From the NCBI GenBank assembly GCA_038225855.1, contig JBBRQU010000005.1, forward strand, positions 62,001 to 126,000: DNA of 64,000 bases, given 5' to 3'. Numbering within the stretch: position 1 is the first letter of the stretch; the number at the start of each line of letters is the position of its first letter. The translations under genes were made by a program, and so were the position numbers. Shown piece by piece: positions 17,122 through 25,179 of the stretch. Origin of the DNA: CAHJXF01 sp038225855. GTDB taxonomy: Bacteria > Pseudomonadota > Gammaproteobacteria > Burkholderiales > Burkholderiaceae_D. Below the pieces are notes generated by a model that did not search any database, was not told the origin of the DNA, and saw only the letters and a list, made by a program, of their open reading frames with translations.

Positions 17122-18345
17122 TCAGTTGCGTTCGGCGATGCCGCTCGCTTGCAATGTGCTCGTCCCACTCAATCCATCGAGACGCGCATTGCGCTCGGCA
17201 ACCGGCAGGCGCGCCAGTTCGCGCACGGCCTGATAGAAGCGCGGCAAGTGGTCGTGCTGTTCGGCAAGCAGCTTAGCAAACGCGGGGACGCGTTGGGTAT
17301 AGGTAGCAACCGCAGCCAGGTTGGCGTTGTTGAGCGCCTGCGCGAAGTAGCGGTCGTAGCCGGCAAAGCCATGGAGCGGGCTCGAGGGGTCGCTCTTCGT
17401 CGCTTCGTAGTCGGCGCGCAGAGCCGCGAATTCCGCCATCTTCTCGGAGCGCTTCGCGTCGCTCGTGTCGCGGCTTGCATAGACGGCTTCGAGCGCGTTG
17501 CGATGACGAGCGAGCAGCGCGACGAAGACGCGTTTTCTCTCGATCAATTGGCGATACGCCGCGGCCGATGCCGACGTTTCGCCAGCGCTCTCGCCGGCCG
17601 CAAACCAGCGCCTGACGCCTGCTTCTTCGACCGCGACCGCGAAGGACTCGTTGAAGGTCGAGTCGCCCTGCACATACACGACCTGATGCGCTAGTTCGTG
17701 GAAGATCAGGCGCGCGACCTCGCCCTCGGGAAACCCGATGAAGGTCGACAGCACCGGATCGGCGGTATAGCCGAGCGTCGAATACGCCGGCACGCCACCG
17801 ACATAGACGTCTTCGCCGTTGTCCCGAAGAGCGCGCGCATGGAGGTCGGCGTCGGCCTTGTCGTAATAGCCGCGATACGAAACGCAGCCGACGATCGGAA
17901 AGCACCATTGCCGCAACTGCATCGACAACTCGGGTGTGGCGAACACGTTCCACACCGCGAACGGACGCTTCAGGTCCACATAGGTGGTGTAGCTCTTGTT
18001 GTCGGGCAGCCCGAGTTCACGCGCAGCGAACTGGCGCATCGCTCGCACGCGCTTTAGCCTGTGGCGCAAGACTTCAGGTGTCGCCGGATCGTCGAGCCAG
18101 TCGTCGATCGGTCGGGCTGCGTGAAGGATGTCGAGATGGCCCTCGATCGACTGCGAGTAATAGCCGATCGAACTGCACGCGCCGAGAGCGACCGCACCGC
18201 CTGCGAGCGCGAGTGCGAGGCCCGCGAACAACGCGCCGCGTTTGGTACCCGATGCACGCAGCCTCGCACGTAACATCGCAGGCCAGATCGCACGCCACCA
18301 CGCACGCCACCACGCACGCGTGAGCAAGGACCATGAACGTCGCAT
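17122..18345 (-). CDS. Putative zinc aminopeptidase (DUF2265/PF10023 family)
   Basis: 407 residues from the ATG at 18345; an internal ATG at 18276 would give 384. The hydrophobic stretch ALFAGLALALAGGAVALGACSS ends in a possible lipobox Cys, suggesting an envelope-attached protein. The metalloprotease motif HELAHQ occurs in VARLIFHELAHQVVYVQGD, followed by a Glu in NESFAVAVEEAG as the likely third ligand. Family members are annotated as aminopeptidases in proteobacteria, largely by prediction. It starts 17 bases after the molybdopterin oxidoreductase stop, so the two probably share a transcript. The N-terminal tryptophan repeat (RAWWRAWWRA) comes from a short DNA repeat and argues for the shorter start. 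Confidence 0.82.
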   Translation of the reverse strand: MRRSWSLLTRAWWRAWWRAIWPAMLRARLRASGTKRGALFAGLALALAGGAVALGACSSIGYYSQSIEGHLDILHAARPIDDWLDDPATPEVLRHRLKRVRAMRQFAARELGLPDNKSYTTYVDLKRPFAVWNVFATPELSMQLRQWCFPIVGCVSYRGYYDKADADLHARALRDNGEDVYVGGVPAYSTLGYTADPVLSTFIGFPEGEVARLIFHELAHQVVYVQGDSTFNESFAVAVEEAGVRRWFAAGESAGETSASAAAYRQLIERKRVFVALLARHRNALEAVYASRDTSDAKRSEKMAEFAALRADYEATKSDPSSPLHGFAGYDRYFAQALNNANLAAVATYTQRVPAFAKLLAEQHDHLPRFYQAVRELARLPVAERNARLDGLSGTSTLQASGIAERN

Positions 18346-18362
18346 CGCAGGCTTCACAGCGC

Positions 18363-20507
18363 TCACGCGGTCGTGTGCGCGGTTGCGGGATCGCGCGCCG
18401 CCTCGCGCTCGGCTTCGACTTCGACCAGACAATCGTAGAAAGTCGGCGCGCGTCCCATGTCGGTCAGTGCCTGGCCCGTCAACTCGTTGGCGTTCTTGCC
18501 GTCGCAAGCGAGCTTCTTCCACCAGATCGACAGTGCCACCACGAGGCCGCGTCGCGCGCGATCGGTGACACGCACGCGCAGGCGCAGGCTGCCGCGGTCG
18601 TTGAAGACGCGCGCGGTGCGCCCGTCCTCGATGCCGCGCGCATGCGCGTCGTGGGGATGCATGTCGAGCCAGGGCTCGCCCTCCGTGTCGCGCAGGCTCT
18701 CGACGTTGACGAACGTGCTGTTCAGAAAATTGCGCGCGGGCGGCGAGATCATCGCCAGCGGGTAGCGCGACGCGAGCGCACTGCGCGTGTCTTCGAGCGG
18801 CGCGATATACGCGGGCAGCGGGTCGAGCCCGTCGGCGGCGGCGCGTGCCGAGAAGAACTCGACCTTGCCCGACGGCGTCCCGAAGCCGCCGTCGGCGAAG
18901 CGCGGCTTCGCAGCATCGACAGTCGTGATGCGCTGCCATCCGCGCTCGCGCGCCTCGGCGAAATTCCAGCGATCGTCCTTCATCGCGGACGCGGCGATGG
19001 TCTCGTCGTCGTCATCGAAACATGCGTCGGTGTAGCCCATGCGTTTCGCGAACAGGCGAAAAATTTCGCTGTTCGGTTTCGCTTCGCCGAGCGGCTCGAT
19101 CGCCCGGTTGTTGACCATCAGGTCGTAGTGCCCGTAGGGCTTGATGACGTCGAAGTGTTCGAGCTGCGTCGTGGCCGGCAATACGATGTCGGCATAGTCG
19201 GCGGTGTCGGTCTGGAAATGCTCGAGCACGACGGTGAACAGATCCTCGCGCGCGAAGCCCGCGGCGACACGCCTCGAGTCGGGCGCGATCGCAACCGGGT
19301 TCGAGTTGTAGACGATCAGCGCCTCGATCTTCTTGAAGTCGGGCTCGTCACCGCGCAGCAGATCGTTGCCGATGGTCGGCATGTTGATGGTGCGCGGATT
19401 GCGGCCGGCGAGCAGGTCGGGGCGCGTCAAGGCCGCGGCGTCGATCGGGAATGCGCCCGAAGTGGACAGGAGAATGCCGCCGGCCGCATGGCGAAATGCG
19501 CCGACGAGCGCGGGCAGGCACGCGATGTTGCGCACCGCCATGCCGCCGCCGCGCGCGCGCTGCACGCCATAGTTGACGCGGATCAAGGCGCCCTCGCCGC
19601 GGCGCGCGACAGTGCCGTATTCGCGTGCCAGCGATTCGATGACGGGCGCCTCGATCCCGCAGATCGTCGCGACGCGCTCGGGCGTGAAGGCTGCGGCGCG
19701 GTCCTTCAAGTCGCCGAAGCCGATGGTGTGCTGCGCGACATAGTCCTCGTCGATCCAGCCATCGCGAATCAAGACGTGCATCAAACCGAGCGCGAGCGCG
19801 CTGTCGGTCCCGGGCAAGAGCGCGATGTGGTCGTGGCATTTCTCGGCCGTCAGCGAACGATAGGGATCGATCGCGATCAGGCGCGCGCCATGGCGCTTTG
19901 CCTCCTGCGCCCGGCTCCAGAAATGCAGGCTCGACGCGATCGCGTTCGCGCCCCAGAAGATGATCAGCCTCGCGTCCTGCACGCTTTCGATGTCGGTGCC
20001 CATGCGCGGGCCGAGCGTGTACGCGTAGCCGACCGAGCCGGCTTCCGAACAGATGCTTCGATGCAAACGGCTTCCACCGAGCTTGTTGAAGAAGCGCTGC
20101 GCCATCGCTTCGCCCTGCACCAGACCCATCGTGCCGGCGTAGCTATAGGGCGCGATGCGCTCGGGATCGACCGCCGCGATCGCCGACAGTCGCGAGGCGA
20201 TGGTGGCCAACGCCTCGTCCCAGGTGATGCGCACGAAGCGCCCCGCACCCTTGGGGCCGACGCGCCTTTGGGGATGCAGCAAGCGATCGTGGTGATACGT
20301 CCGCTCGACATAACGCGACACCTTGGTACACAGGTGTCCCGCCGTCGGCGCGTGTTCGGGATTGCCGGAGACGCGAATCGCGATACCGTCGCGCACATGG
20401 ACCAGCATCGCGCAGGTGTCGGGACAATCGTGAGGGCATGCGCCGCGCACCAGTCGAATCGGCGCTTCGGCCGTATGCGGTCCGAGAGAAGAAGAAGAGT
20501 CGGGCAT
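18363..20507 (-). CDS. Molybdopterin-dependent oxidoreductase (BisC/COG0243 family)
   Basis: 714 residues from the ATG at 20507; the frame is open to 20597, but that leader overlaps the divergent promoter region. The N-terminal [4Fe-4S] site is CPHDCPDTC with a fourth Cys in AGHLCTKVSR. Next come WDEALATIASRL and GTMGLVQGEAMAQRFFNKLG, then the MGD-binding segments IIFWGANAIASSLHFWSRA and LIAIDPYRSLTAEKC. The C-terminal domain includes PLAMISPPARNFLNSTFVN and WLDMHPHDAHARGI. There is no twin-arginine signal, so it acts in the cytoplasm. The substrate is unknown; electron-transfer subunits are not encoded nearby. It is divergent from the CoA-transferase gene. Confidence 0.9.
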   Translation of the reverse strand: MPDSSSSLGPHTAEAPIRLVRGACPHDCPDTCAMLVHVRDGIAIRVSGNPEHAPTAGHLCTKVSRYVERTYHHDRLLHPQRRVGPKGAGRFVRITWDEALATIASRLSAIAAVDPERIAPYSYAGTMGLVQGEAMAQRFFNKLGGSRLHRSICSEAGSVGYAYTLGPRMGTDIESVQDARLIIFWGANAIASSLHFWSRAQEAKRHGARLIAIDPYRSLTAEKCHDHIALLPGTDSALALGLMHVLIRDGWIDEDYVAQHTIGFGDLKDRAAAFTPERVATICGIEAPVIESLAREYGTVARRGEGALIRVNYGVQRARGGGMAVRNIACLPALVGAFRHAAGGILLSTSGAFPIDAAALTRPDLLAGRNPRTINMPTIGNDLLRGDEPDFKKIEALIVYNSNPVAIAPDSRRVAAGFAREDLFTVVLEHFQTDTADYADIVLPATTQLEHFDVIKPYGHYDLMVNNRAIEPLGEAKPNSEIFRLFAKRMGYTDACFDDDDETIAASAMKDDRWNFAEARERGWQRITTVDAAKPRFADGGFGTPSGKVEFFSARAAADGLDPLPAYIAPLEDTRSALASRYPLAMISPPARNFLNSTFVNVESLRDTEGEPWLDMHPHDAHARGIEDGRTARVFNDRGSLRLRVRVTDRARRGLVVALSIWWKKLACDGKNANELTGQALTDMGRAPTFYDCLVEVEAEREAARDPATAHTTA

Positions 20508-20612
20508 GATGAAACGGTGGGTCGCAGGCGGCGAAAATACGAAACTCGATGAGCCGTAGAGGATACCCGCAGCATGCGCAGAGCGGCATGAGGACATTCA
20601 TCAGGAGACCCG

Positions 20613-21728
20613 ATGGCAGGACCCTTGGAAGGATTGAAGGTCGTCGAGATGGTCGGCATCGGACCCGCGCCATTCTGCGCGATGCTGCTCGCCGACATGG
20701 GCGCCGACGTGCTGCGCATCGCTCGGCCGCGGCCTGTCAAACCCGGTGATGCGTCGAACGTGCTTCCCGACGACAGCCGCTTCGATATCACCGCACGAGG
20801 CCGACGCTCGCTCGCGCTCGATCTCAAGGATCCCGACGGTATCGATTGCGCGCTTCGCCTCATCGATCGCGCCGACGCGTTGATCGAAGGCTTTCGTCCC
20901 GGCACGATGGAACGCCTCGGGCTCGGGCCGGACGTTTGCCTCGAACGCAATCCGAAGCTGGTCTATGGGCGCATGACCGGCTGGGGACAATCCGGCCCGC
21001 TCGCGCACGCGGCCGGACACGACATCAACTACATCGCGATCTCGGGCGCGCTGCATGCGATCGGGCCTTCGGGCGCCAAGCCGGTCGTACCGCTCAACTA
21101 CATCGGCGACTTCGGCGGCGGCGCGATGCTGCTCGCGTTCGGCGTGCTCGCCGCGTTGCTCGAATCGGAACGCTCGGGCAAGGGCCAGGTCGTCGATGCC
21201 GCGATGACCGACGGCGCGGCATTGCTGTCGTCGATGATGTACGGCTGGTCGGCCAGCGGGTGGTGGAACACGACGCGCGGCGACAACATGCTCGACGGCG
21301 GCGCGCCGTTCTACGACAGCTATCGATGCGCCGACCGCAAGCACATTGCGATCGGCGCGATCGAGCCGCAGTTCTACGCGACCTTGCGCGAGCGCTGCGG
21401 CCTGACCGACTCCGACTTCGACGCGCAGATGGACAAGGCGCGCTGGCCTCGGCTGAAGGAGAAACTCACCGCCTTGTTTCTCACGCGAACCCGCGACCAA
21501 TGGTGCGCGTTGCTCGAAGGCAGCGATGCGTGCTTCGCACCGGTGCTCGACTGGAACGAAGCGCCGTTGCATGCGCACAACCGCGCGCGCGAGACTTTCG
21601 TCGAGATCGATGGGGTCGTTCAGCCAGCGCCCGCCCCTCGCTTCAGTCGCACGCCACCCGCGCGACCCGCATCGGCATTGTCGAGTGCTGTCGATGCGAA
21701 GACGATCCTCGCGGACTGGGGAGTCTGA
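20613..21728 (+). CDS. CaiB/BaiF CoA-transferase family protein (alpha-methylacyl-CoA racemase-like)
   Basis: 371 residues. It begins MAGPLEGLKVVEMVGIGPAP, the start form of alpha-methylacyl-CoA racemases, with FCAMLLADMGADVLRI next. The catalytic region ITGWGQSGPLA-like (MTGWGQSGPLAHAAGHDINY) includes the His and Asp residues of AMACR, and GKGQVVDAAMTDGAALL is the family C-domain entry. Racemases of this type interconvert R and S 2-methylacyl-CoA so branched chains can enter beta-oxidation. A preceding AGGAGACC ribosome site is good. CoA transfer rather than racemisation cannot be excluded from sequence. Confidence 0.9.
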   Translation: MAGPLEGLKVVEMVGIGPAPFCAMLLADMGADVLRIARPRPVKPGDASNVLPDDSRFDITARGRRSLALDLKDPDGIDCALRLIDRADALIEGFRPGTMERLGLGPDVCLERNPKLVYGRMTGWGQSGPLAHAAGHDINYIAISGALHAIGPSGAKPVVPLNYIGDFGGGAMLLAFGVLAALLESERSGKGQVVDAAMTDGAALLSSMMYGWSASGWWNTTRGDNMLDGGAPFYDSYRCADRKHIAIGAIEPQFYATLRERCGLTDSDFDAQMDKARWPRLKEKLTALFLTRTRDQWCALLEGSDACFAPVLDWNEAPLHAHNRARETFVEIDGVVQPAPAPRFSRTPPARPASALSSAVDAKTILADWGV

Positions 21729-21806
21729 TGTCGTTCCCGCGAACGCGGGAACCCGGTGCCTGGCGACCCACGCCATTGGGTCCTTCCCCGCTTTCGCGGG
21801 GACTGA
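21729..21806. repeat. REP-like inverted repeat, family 1, copy B
   Basis: Units TCGTTCCCGCGAACGCGGGA and CCCCGCTTTCGCGGGGACTG face each other across about 35 bases. It begins at the end of the CoA-transferase gene and precedes a bidirectional terminator. Confidence 0.8.
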
Positions 21807-21822
21807 AAGCCGCAGAGACGAC

Positions 21823-21855
21823 AAAAAAAAGCTCGGCGACGCCGAGCTTTTTTTT
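21823..21855. terminator. Bidirectional rho-independent terminator
   Basis: A 7-bp stem GCTCGGC/GCCGAGC (21831-21837 and 21841-21847) is flanked by eight A residues on the left and eight T residues on the right. It can end transcripts from both convergent neighbours, the CoA-transferase gene and the SWIB gene. Confidence 0.93.
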
Positions 21856-21868
21856 CGAACGAAACCGA

Positions 21869-22267
21869 CTATTTCAAATGACTTTGCACCAGGCGCGTCA
21901 TCTCGAACATGTCGACGCGCGGCTTGCCGAAGACTTCCTTCAGCTTGGCATCGGCGTTGATGAAGCGCTTGGCCGCCGGGTCCTGGAGATTGTTCTTCTT
22001 GATGTACGCCCACAGCTTGCTCGTGACCTCGGTGCGCGGTACGGCCATCGCGCCAATCACCGCAGCGAGTGCAGGGCTTGGCGTCATGGCCTTCATGAAG
22101 GCGGCATTCGGCTTGCGGGGTGCGGCTTTCTTGGCGGCTGCTTTCTTTGCAGGAGCCTTCCTGGCAACCGGTGCCTTGGCTGCAGCCTTCTTTGCAGGAG
22201 CGGCCTTCTTCGCCGCCATCTTCTTGGCCGGGGCTTTCTTTGCCGGAGCCTTCTTTGCAGTAACCAT
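21869..22267 (-). CDS. SWIB-domain protein with histone H1-like lysine/alanine tail
   Basis: 132 residues from the ATG at 22267, which has a GGAGAA ribosome site; the open frame to 22285 would precede that site. The N-terminal half is repeats of AKKAPAKK/AAPAKKAA form, like the C-terminal tail of eukaryotic histone H1 and bacterial HctB/AlgP proteins. The C-terminal half, from AFMKAMTPSPALAAVIGA to FEMTRLVQSHLK, is a SWIB/MDM2 domain. Similar fusions occur in Burkholderiales and chlamydiae and are thought to act as nucleoid proteins. The basic tail should bind DNA nonspecifically. It shares a bidirectional terminator with the convergent CoA-transferase gene. Confidence 0.92.
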   Translation of the reverse strand: MVTAKKAPAKKAPAKKMAAKKAAPAKKAAAKAPVARKAPAKKAAAKKAAPRKPNAAFMKAMTPSPALAAVIGAMAVPRTEVTSKLWAYIKKNNLQDPAAKRFINADAKLKEVFGKPRVDMFEMTRLVQSHLK

Positions 22268-22309
22268 AGCGGATTCTCCTATCAAGCGTGTGAATGCGGA
22301 TCGAACGAC

Positions 22310-22513
22310 TTACCTCACGGGGCTTCCACCCTGGCGACCAACCTGCTCCTGGAGAACCGATTTGTCGACGATGATGGCGCTCCCCTTCTTGGGAATATTG
22401 CTGCCGGTACTGGTACGACTGTCGTAATAACTCGTTTCAGCCGAATCATCCTGTTTGTAAGGCGCGCACGCAGCGAGCACGCATAACGCTATCGACAAAA
22501 CTGCAATTCTCAC
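22310..22513 (-). CDS. Small lipoprotein of unknown function
   Basis: 67 residues from the GTG at 22513, chosen because GGAGGG lies five bases before it; the frame extends to 22540 without another ribosome site. The signal MRIAVLSIALCVLAAC ends in a good lipobox (LAAC, Cys16), followed by APYKQDDSAETSYYDSRTST. The mature part is about 50 residues, polar, with VDKSVLQEQ near the end. Nothing here indicates a function. A terminator-like hairpin 25 bases upstream (22538-22572) may attenuate its transcription. Confidence 0.72.
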   Translation of the reverse strand: MRIAVLSIALCVLAACAPYKQDDSAETSYYDSRTSTGSNIPKKGSAIIVDKSVLQEQVGRQGGSPVR

Positions 22514-22537
22514 AATTCCCTCCGGTGACCGCTCAAA

Positions 22538-22572
22538 CAAAAAGGCCCTGTTTCCCTATGAAAATGGGGCCC
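22538..22572 (-). terminator. Terminator-like hairpin upstream of the small lipoprotein gene
   Basis: On the minus strand a GGCCC/GGGCC stem (22544-22548 with 22567-22571) is followed by TTTTTG. No gene ends here, so it is either an attenuator in the lipoprotein leader or the end of a short RNA started in the AT-rich 22575-22630 region. Confidence 0.5.
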
Positions 22573-22682
22573 TCAGGCGCGGCAAAGTGTAAACCATGTT
22601 TTTTTGGAAAGCACCATATTTTCCGCTGGGGTTTGTTTGCGGTGTCGCGAATGTGCATGAAGAGAACACGCCTCGAGAATTG

Positions 22683-22694
22683 TTGAGGCCTCAA
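22683..22694. promoter_or_regulatory. Palindromic operator candidate upstream of dpp cluster 1
   Basis: TTGAGGCCTCAA is a perfect 12-bp palindrome, 119 bases before dppB. Nearly the same palindrome lies inside the dppA promoter at 25133-25144. The rest of 22573-22812 shows AT-rich sequence and no further gene that I would support. Confidence 0.5.
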
Positions 22695-22812
22695 GTACTG
22701 CACTCGATTGACGCTCGCCACCCTCTTGTGCATGATCGGACGGGCCTTCGCGCATGATCGCGCAGCGTCCGACCGCTCGATCGCCTCCGCATTTTCGCCG
22801 CTTCGGATCTTC

Positions 22813-23793
22813 ATGCTCGTCTTTGTCCTACGCCGTGCGTTTCAGGCTGTGCTGGTGATGCTGACGGTCGCCTTCGTCGCGTTTCTGCTGTTCCAGTACA
22901 CCGGCGACCCGGTCGCGTTCATGGTCGGACAGGACGCGTCGCCTGTCGAGCGCGCCAACCTGCGCCGCGACCTCGGACTCGATCAATCCTTCATCGTGCA
23001 GTTCGGCAAGTTCGTCGTGCATGCGGCGAGCGGCGACTTCGGCCTCTCGCTGCGTGAAGGACGAAAGGTGTCGTCGCTGATCAGGGAGCGGCTGCCCGCA
23101 ACGCTCGAATTGAGCTTCGTGGCGGCGGTCCTTGCGATCGTGATCGGCGTTCCGGCCGGCGTCTATACGGCACTGCGACGAAATAGCTGGTTCTCGCAGG
23201 TGCTGCTTGCGGTGTCGCTGCTCGGCGTTTCCTTGCCCACCTTCCTGATCGGCATCCTGCTGATCCTGGTCTTCGCCGTGATGCTCGGCTGGCTGCCTTC
23301 GTATGGGCGCGGCGAAACGACGATGATCGGCTGGTGGAGCACCGGTCTCACGTCGATCGACGGATGGCGTCACCTGATCCTCCCCTCGATCACGCTGTGC
23401 CTCTTTCAGCTCACGTTGATCCTGCGCCTCGTGCGCTCGGAGATGCTCGAAGTGCTGCGCACCGACTACATCAAGTTCGCGCGCGCACGCGGGTTGTCGC
23501 GCCGTGCGATTCACTTCGGCCATGCGTTGAAGAACACGCTGGTGCCGGTCATCACCATCACCGGTCTGCAACTGGGCGGCATCATCGCGTTCGCGATCGT
23601 GACCGAAACGGTGTTCCAGTGGCCCGGCATGGGACTGTTGTTCATCCAGTCGGTCAACGTGGCCGATATCCCGGTGATGGCGGCCTATCTGTGTTTGATC
23701 GCGCTGATCTTCGTGGTGATCAACCTGGTGGTCGATCTACTTTATTTCGTGGTCGATCCGCGCTTGCGCATCGAGCGCATCGCCACGCATTGA
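22813..23793 (+). CDS. Peptide ABC transporter permease (DppB type), cluster 1
   Basis: 326 residues from the ATG at 22813 (MLVFVLRRAFQAVLVMLTVA); the frame is open from 22708, but DppB proteins start at this first transmembrane helix. Six helices are visible. The EAA-like cytoplasmic loop DYIKFARARGLSRRAIHFGHALKN lies before the fifth helix, where the permease docks on the ATPases. The segment GDFGLSLREGRKVSSLIRERLPAT is the DppB/OppB periplasmic and helix-2 boundary motif. It forms half of the inner-membrane pore with DppC (27003). Gene order is unusual, with a hydrolase and the binding protein inserted between dppB and dppC. Confidence 0.93.
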   Translation: MLVFVLRRAFQAVLVMLTVAFVAFLLFQYTGDPVAFMVGQDASPVERANLRRDLGLDQSFIVQFGKFVVHAASGDFGLSLREGRKVSSLIRERLPATLELSFVAAVLAIVIGVPAGVYTALRRNSWFSQVLLAVSLLGVSLPTFLIGILLILVFAVMLGWLPSYGRGETTMIGWWSTGLTSIDGWRHLILPSITLCLFQLTLILRLVRSEMLEVLRTDYIKFARARGLSRRAIHFGHALKNTLVPVITITGLQLGGIIAFAIVTETVFQWPGMGLLFIQSVNVADIPVMAAYLCLIALIFVVINLVVDLLYFVVDPRLRIERIATH

Positions 23794-23802
23794 ATCCCGT
23801 AC

Positions 23803-25068
23803 ATGAACAAGTCCGCTAAAGCCTCAGCATCGCTGGACGCCGCCAAGTCGGCGCCATCCGCGTCCGCGTCTTCGTCCCCCACGATCGCGGCAATCCGTGA
23901 ATTCCACGAAGACCTGATCGAGATTCGCCGCGACTTCCACGCGCATCCCGAACTCGGCTTCGAGGAAGTGCGCACCGCTCGCATCGTGGCCGAGCAATTG
24001 CGCGCGCTCGGCATCGAGACGCACACCGGCATCGGCAAGACCGGCGTCGTGGGCGTGGTGCGCGGCCGTCCCACGAAAGGCCACAAGCCATCGAAGCGCA
24101 CCATCGGTCTTCGCGCCGACATGGACGCATTGCCGATCGTCGAGAACAACACGTTTTCACATCGCTCGTCGCATCCGCATCGCATGCACGCGTGCGGACA
24201 CGACGGCCACACGACCATGCTGCTGGGCGCGGCGCGTTATCTCGCCGACACGCGCAATTTCGACGGCGCCGTACACCTGATTTTTCAGCCCGGCGAAGAA
24301 GGCCATGCGGGCGCCAAGGCAATGATCGACGACGGCCTGTTTACGCGTTTTCCCTGCGACGCGGTCTATGCGATGCACAACTGGCCGAGCCTGCCTGCGG
24401 GCACCATCGGCATCAACGTCGGACCGATGATGGCGGCCGCCGACCGCTTCGAGATCGTGATACGCGGTCGCGGCGGCCACGGCGCGCATCCCTATCTCGC
24501 CATCGATCCGGTGGTGATCGCCGGACATCTGATCACCGCGGTGCAGAGCATCGTCGCGCGCAACGTCAGCCCGATCGATTCGGCGGTCGTCACGATCGCG
24601 GCGATGCATGCCGGCGACCTCGACGCATTCTCGGTGATCCCCAACGAGGTCAGGCTGATCGGCACGGCGCGCAGCTTCAAGGAGTCGGTGCAGCTGATGC
24701 TCGAAAAGCGCCTGGTCGAACTCACGCAATCGATCGCCGCCGCGTTCGGCGCGACCGCGTCGTGCACTTACCATCGGCTCTATCCGGCGACGATCAACAC
24801 GCCGGCCGAGGCGCGTTTCGCGGCCGACGTGGCCGAATCGCTGGTCGGCGCGGACCATGTGGTGCGCGATCTGGCGCCGTCGATGGGCGCCGAGGATTTC
24901 TCGTTCATGCTGCAGGTTCGACCCGGCGCCTATCTGCGGCTGGGCCAGGGCGGCGCCGAGTCCGGCATGTTCCTGCACAACACGCGCTACGATTTCAACG
25001 ACGAGGTGCTGCCGTACGGCGCGGGGCTGTTCGCCGCTCTGGTCGAGCGGGCCATGCCGCGCGCATGA
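23803..25068 (+). CDS. M20D metallohydrolase (amidohydrolase/hippurate hydrolase-like)
   Basis: 421 residues, cytoplasmic. The M20D metal site is HACGHDGH, preceded by GLRADMDALPIVENN and followed by FQPGEEGHAGAKAMIDDG with the catalytic Glu. The lid domain has GRGGHGAHPYLAIDPVVIA and the closing site GAEDFSFMLQVRPGAYLRLG. The family cleaves N-acyl amino acids, hippurate, indole-acetyl conjugates or dipeptides. It starts ten bases after dppB, and its operon imports peptides, so it probably hydrolyses the imported compound. The first 25 residues (AKASASLDAAKSAPSASAS) are a low-complexity extension. It is related to, but distinct from, the hydrolase at 32197. Confidence 0.92.
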   Translation: MNKSAKASASLDAAKSAPSASASSSPTIAAIREFHEDLIEIRRDFHAHPELGFEEVRTARIVAEQLRALGIETHTGIGKTGVVGVVRGRPTKGHKPSKRTIGLRADMDALPIVENNTFSHRSSHPHRMHACGHDGHTTMLLGAARYLADTRNFDGAVHLIFQPGEEGHAGAKAMIDDGLFTRFPCDAVYAMHNWPSLPAGTIGINVGPMMAAADRFEIVIRGRGGHGAHPYLAIDPVVIAGHLITAVQSIVARNVSPIDSAVVTIAAMHAGDLDAFSVIPNEVRLIGTARSFKESVQLMLEKRLVELTQSIAAAFGATASCTYHRLYPATINTPAEARFAADVAESLVGADHVVRDLAPSMGAEDFSFMLQVRPGAYLRLGQGGAESGMFLHNTRYDFNDEVLPYGAGLFAALVERAMPRA

Positions 25069-25121
25069 AATTGTCGATGCGGTCGAAGATCGGCTCGAAG
25101 ATGCGGTCGCGCGCCGCGCTC

Positions 25122-25151
25122 TTGACAGATACTTGAGACCTCAACTATTTT
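25122..25151 (+). promoter_or_regulatory. Promoter and operator of dppA, cluster 1
   Basis: A consensus -35 TTGACA (25122-25127) and a -10 TATTTT (25146-25151) are 18 bp apart. The spacer contains TTGAGACCTCAA (25133-25144), two inverted TTGAG half sites. A regulator bound here would sit between the hexamers. The start codon of dppA follows 29 bases after the -10 and has GGGAG before it. Placed inside the operon, it should give the binding protein higher expression than the permease. Confidence 0.7.
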
Positions 25152-25179
25152 TTCGATCACGATTCCCGGGAGAATCTTC

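Noticed and set aside
18271..18345. Unusual Trp repeat RAWWRAWWRA as a functional motif of the aminopeptidase
   Set aside because: It derives from a CACGCCACCACG DNA repeat and may lie upstream of the true start at 18276.
18333..20552. 739-codon plus-strand frame opposite the molybdopterin oxidoreductase
   Set aside because: Composition is typical of an antisense shadow and it lacks a ribosome site and recognised motifs; the minus-strand gene is unmistakable.
22533..22814. 93-residue minus-strand frame before dppB
   Set aside because: No ribosome site, crosses a terminator hairpin and a palindrome, no family resemblance; kept only as regulatory region.
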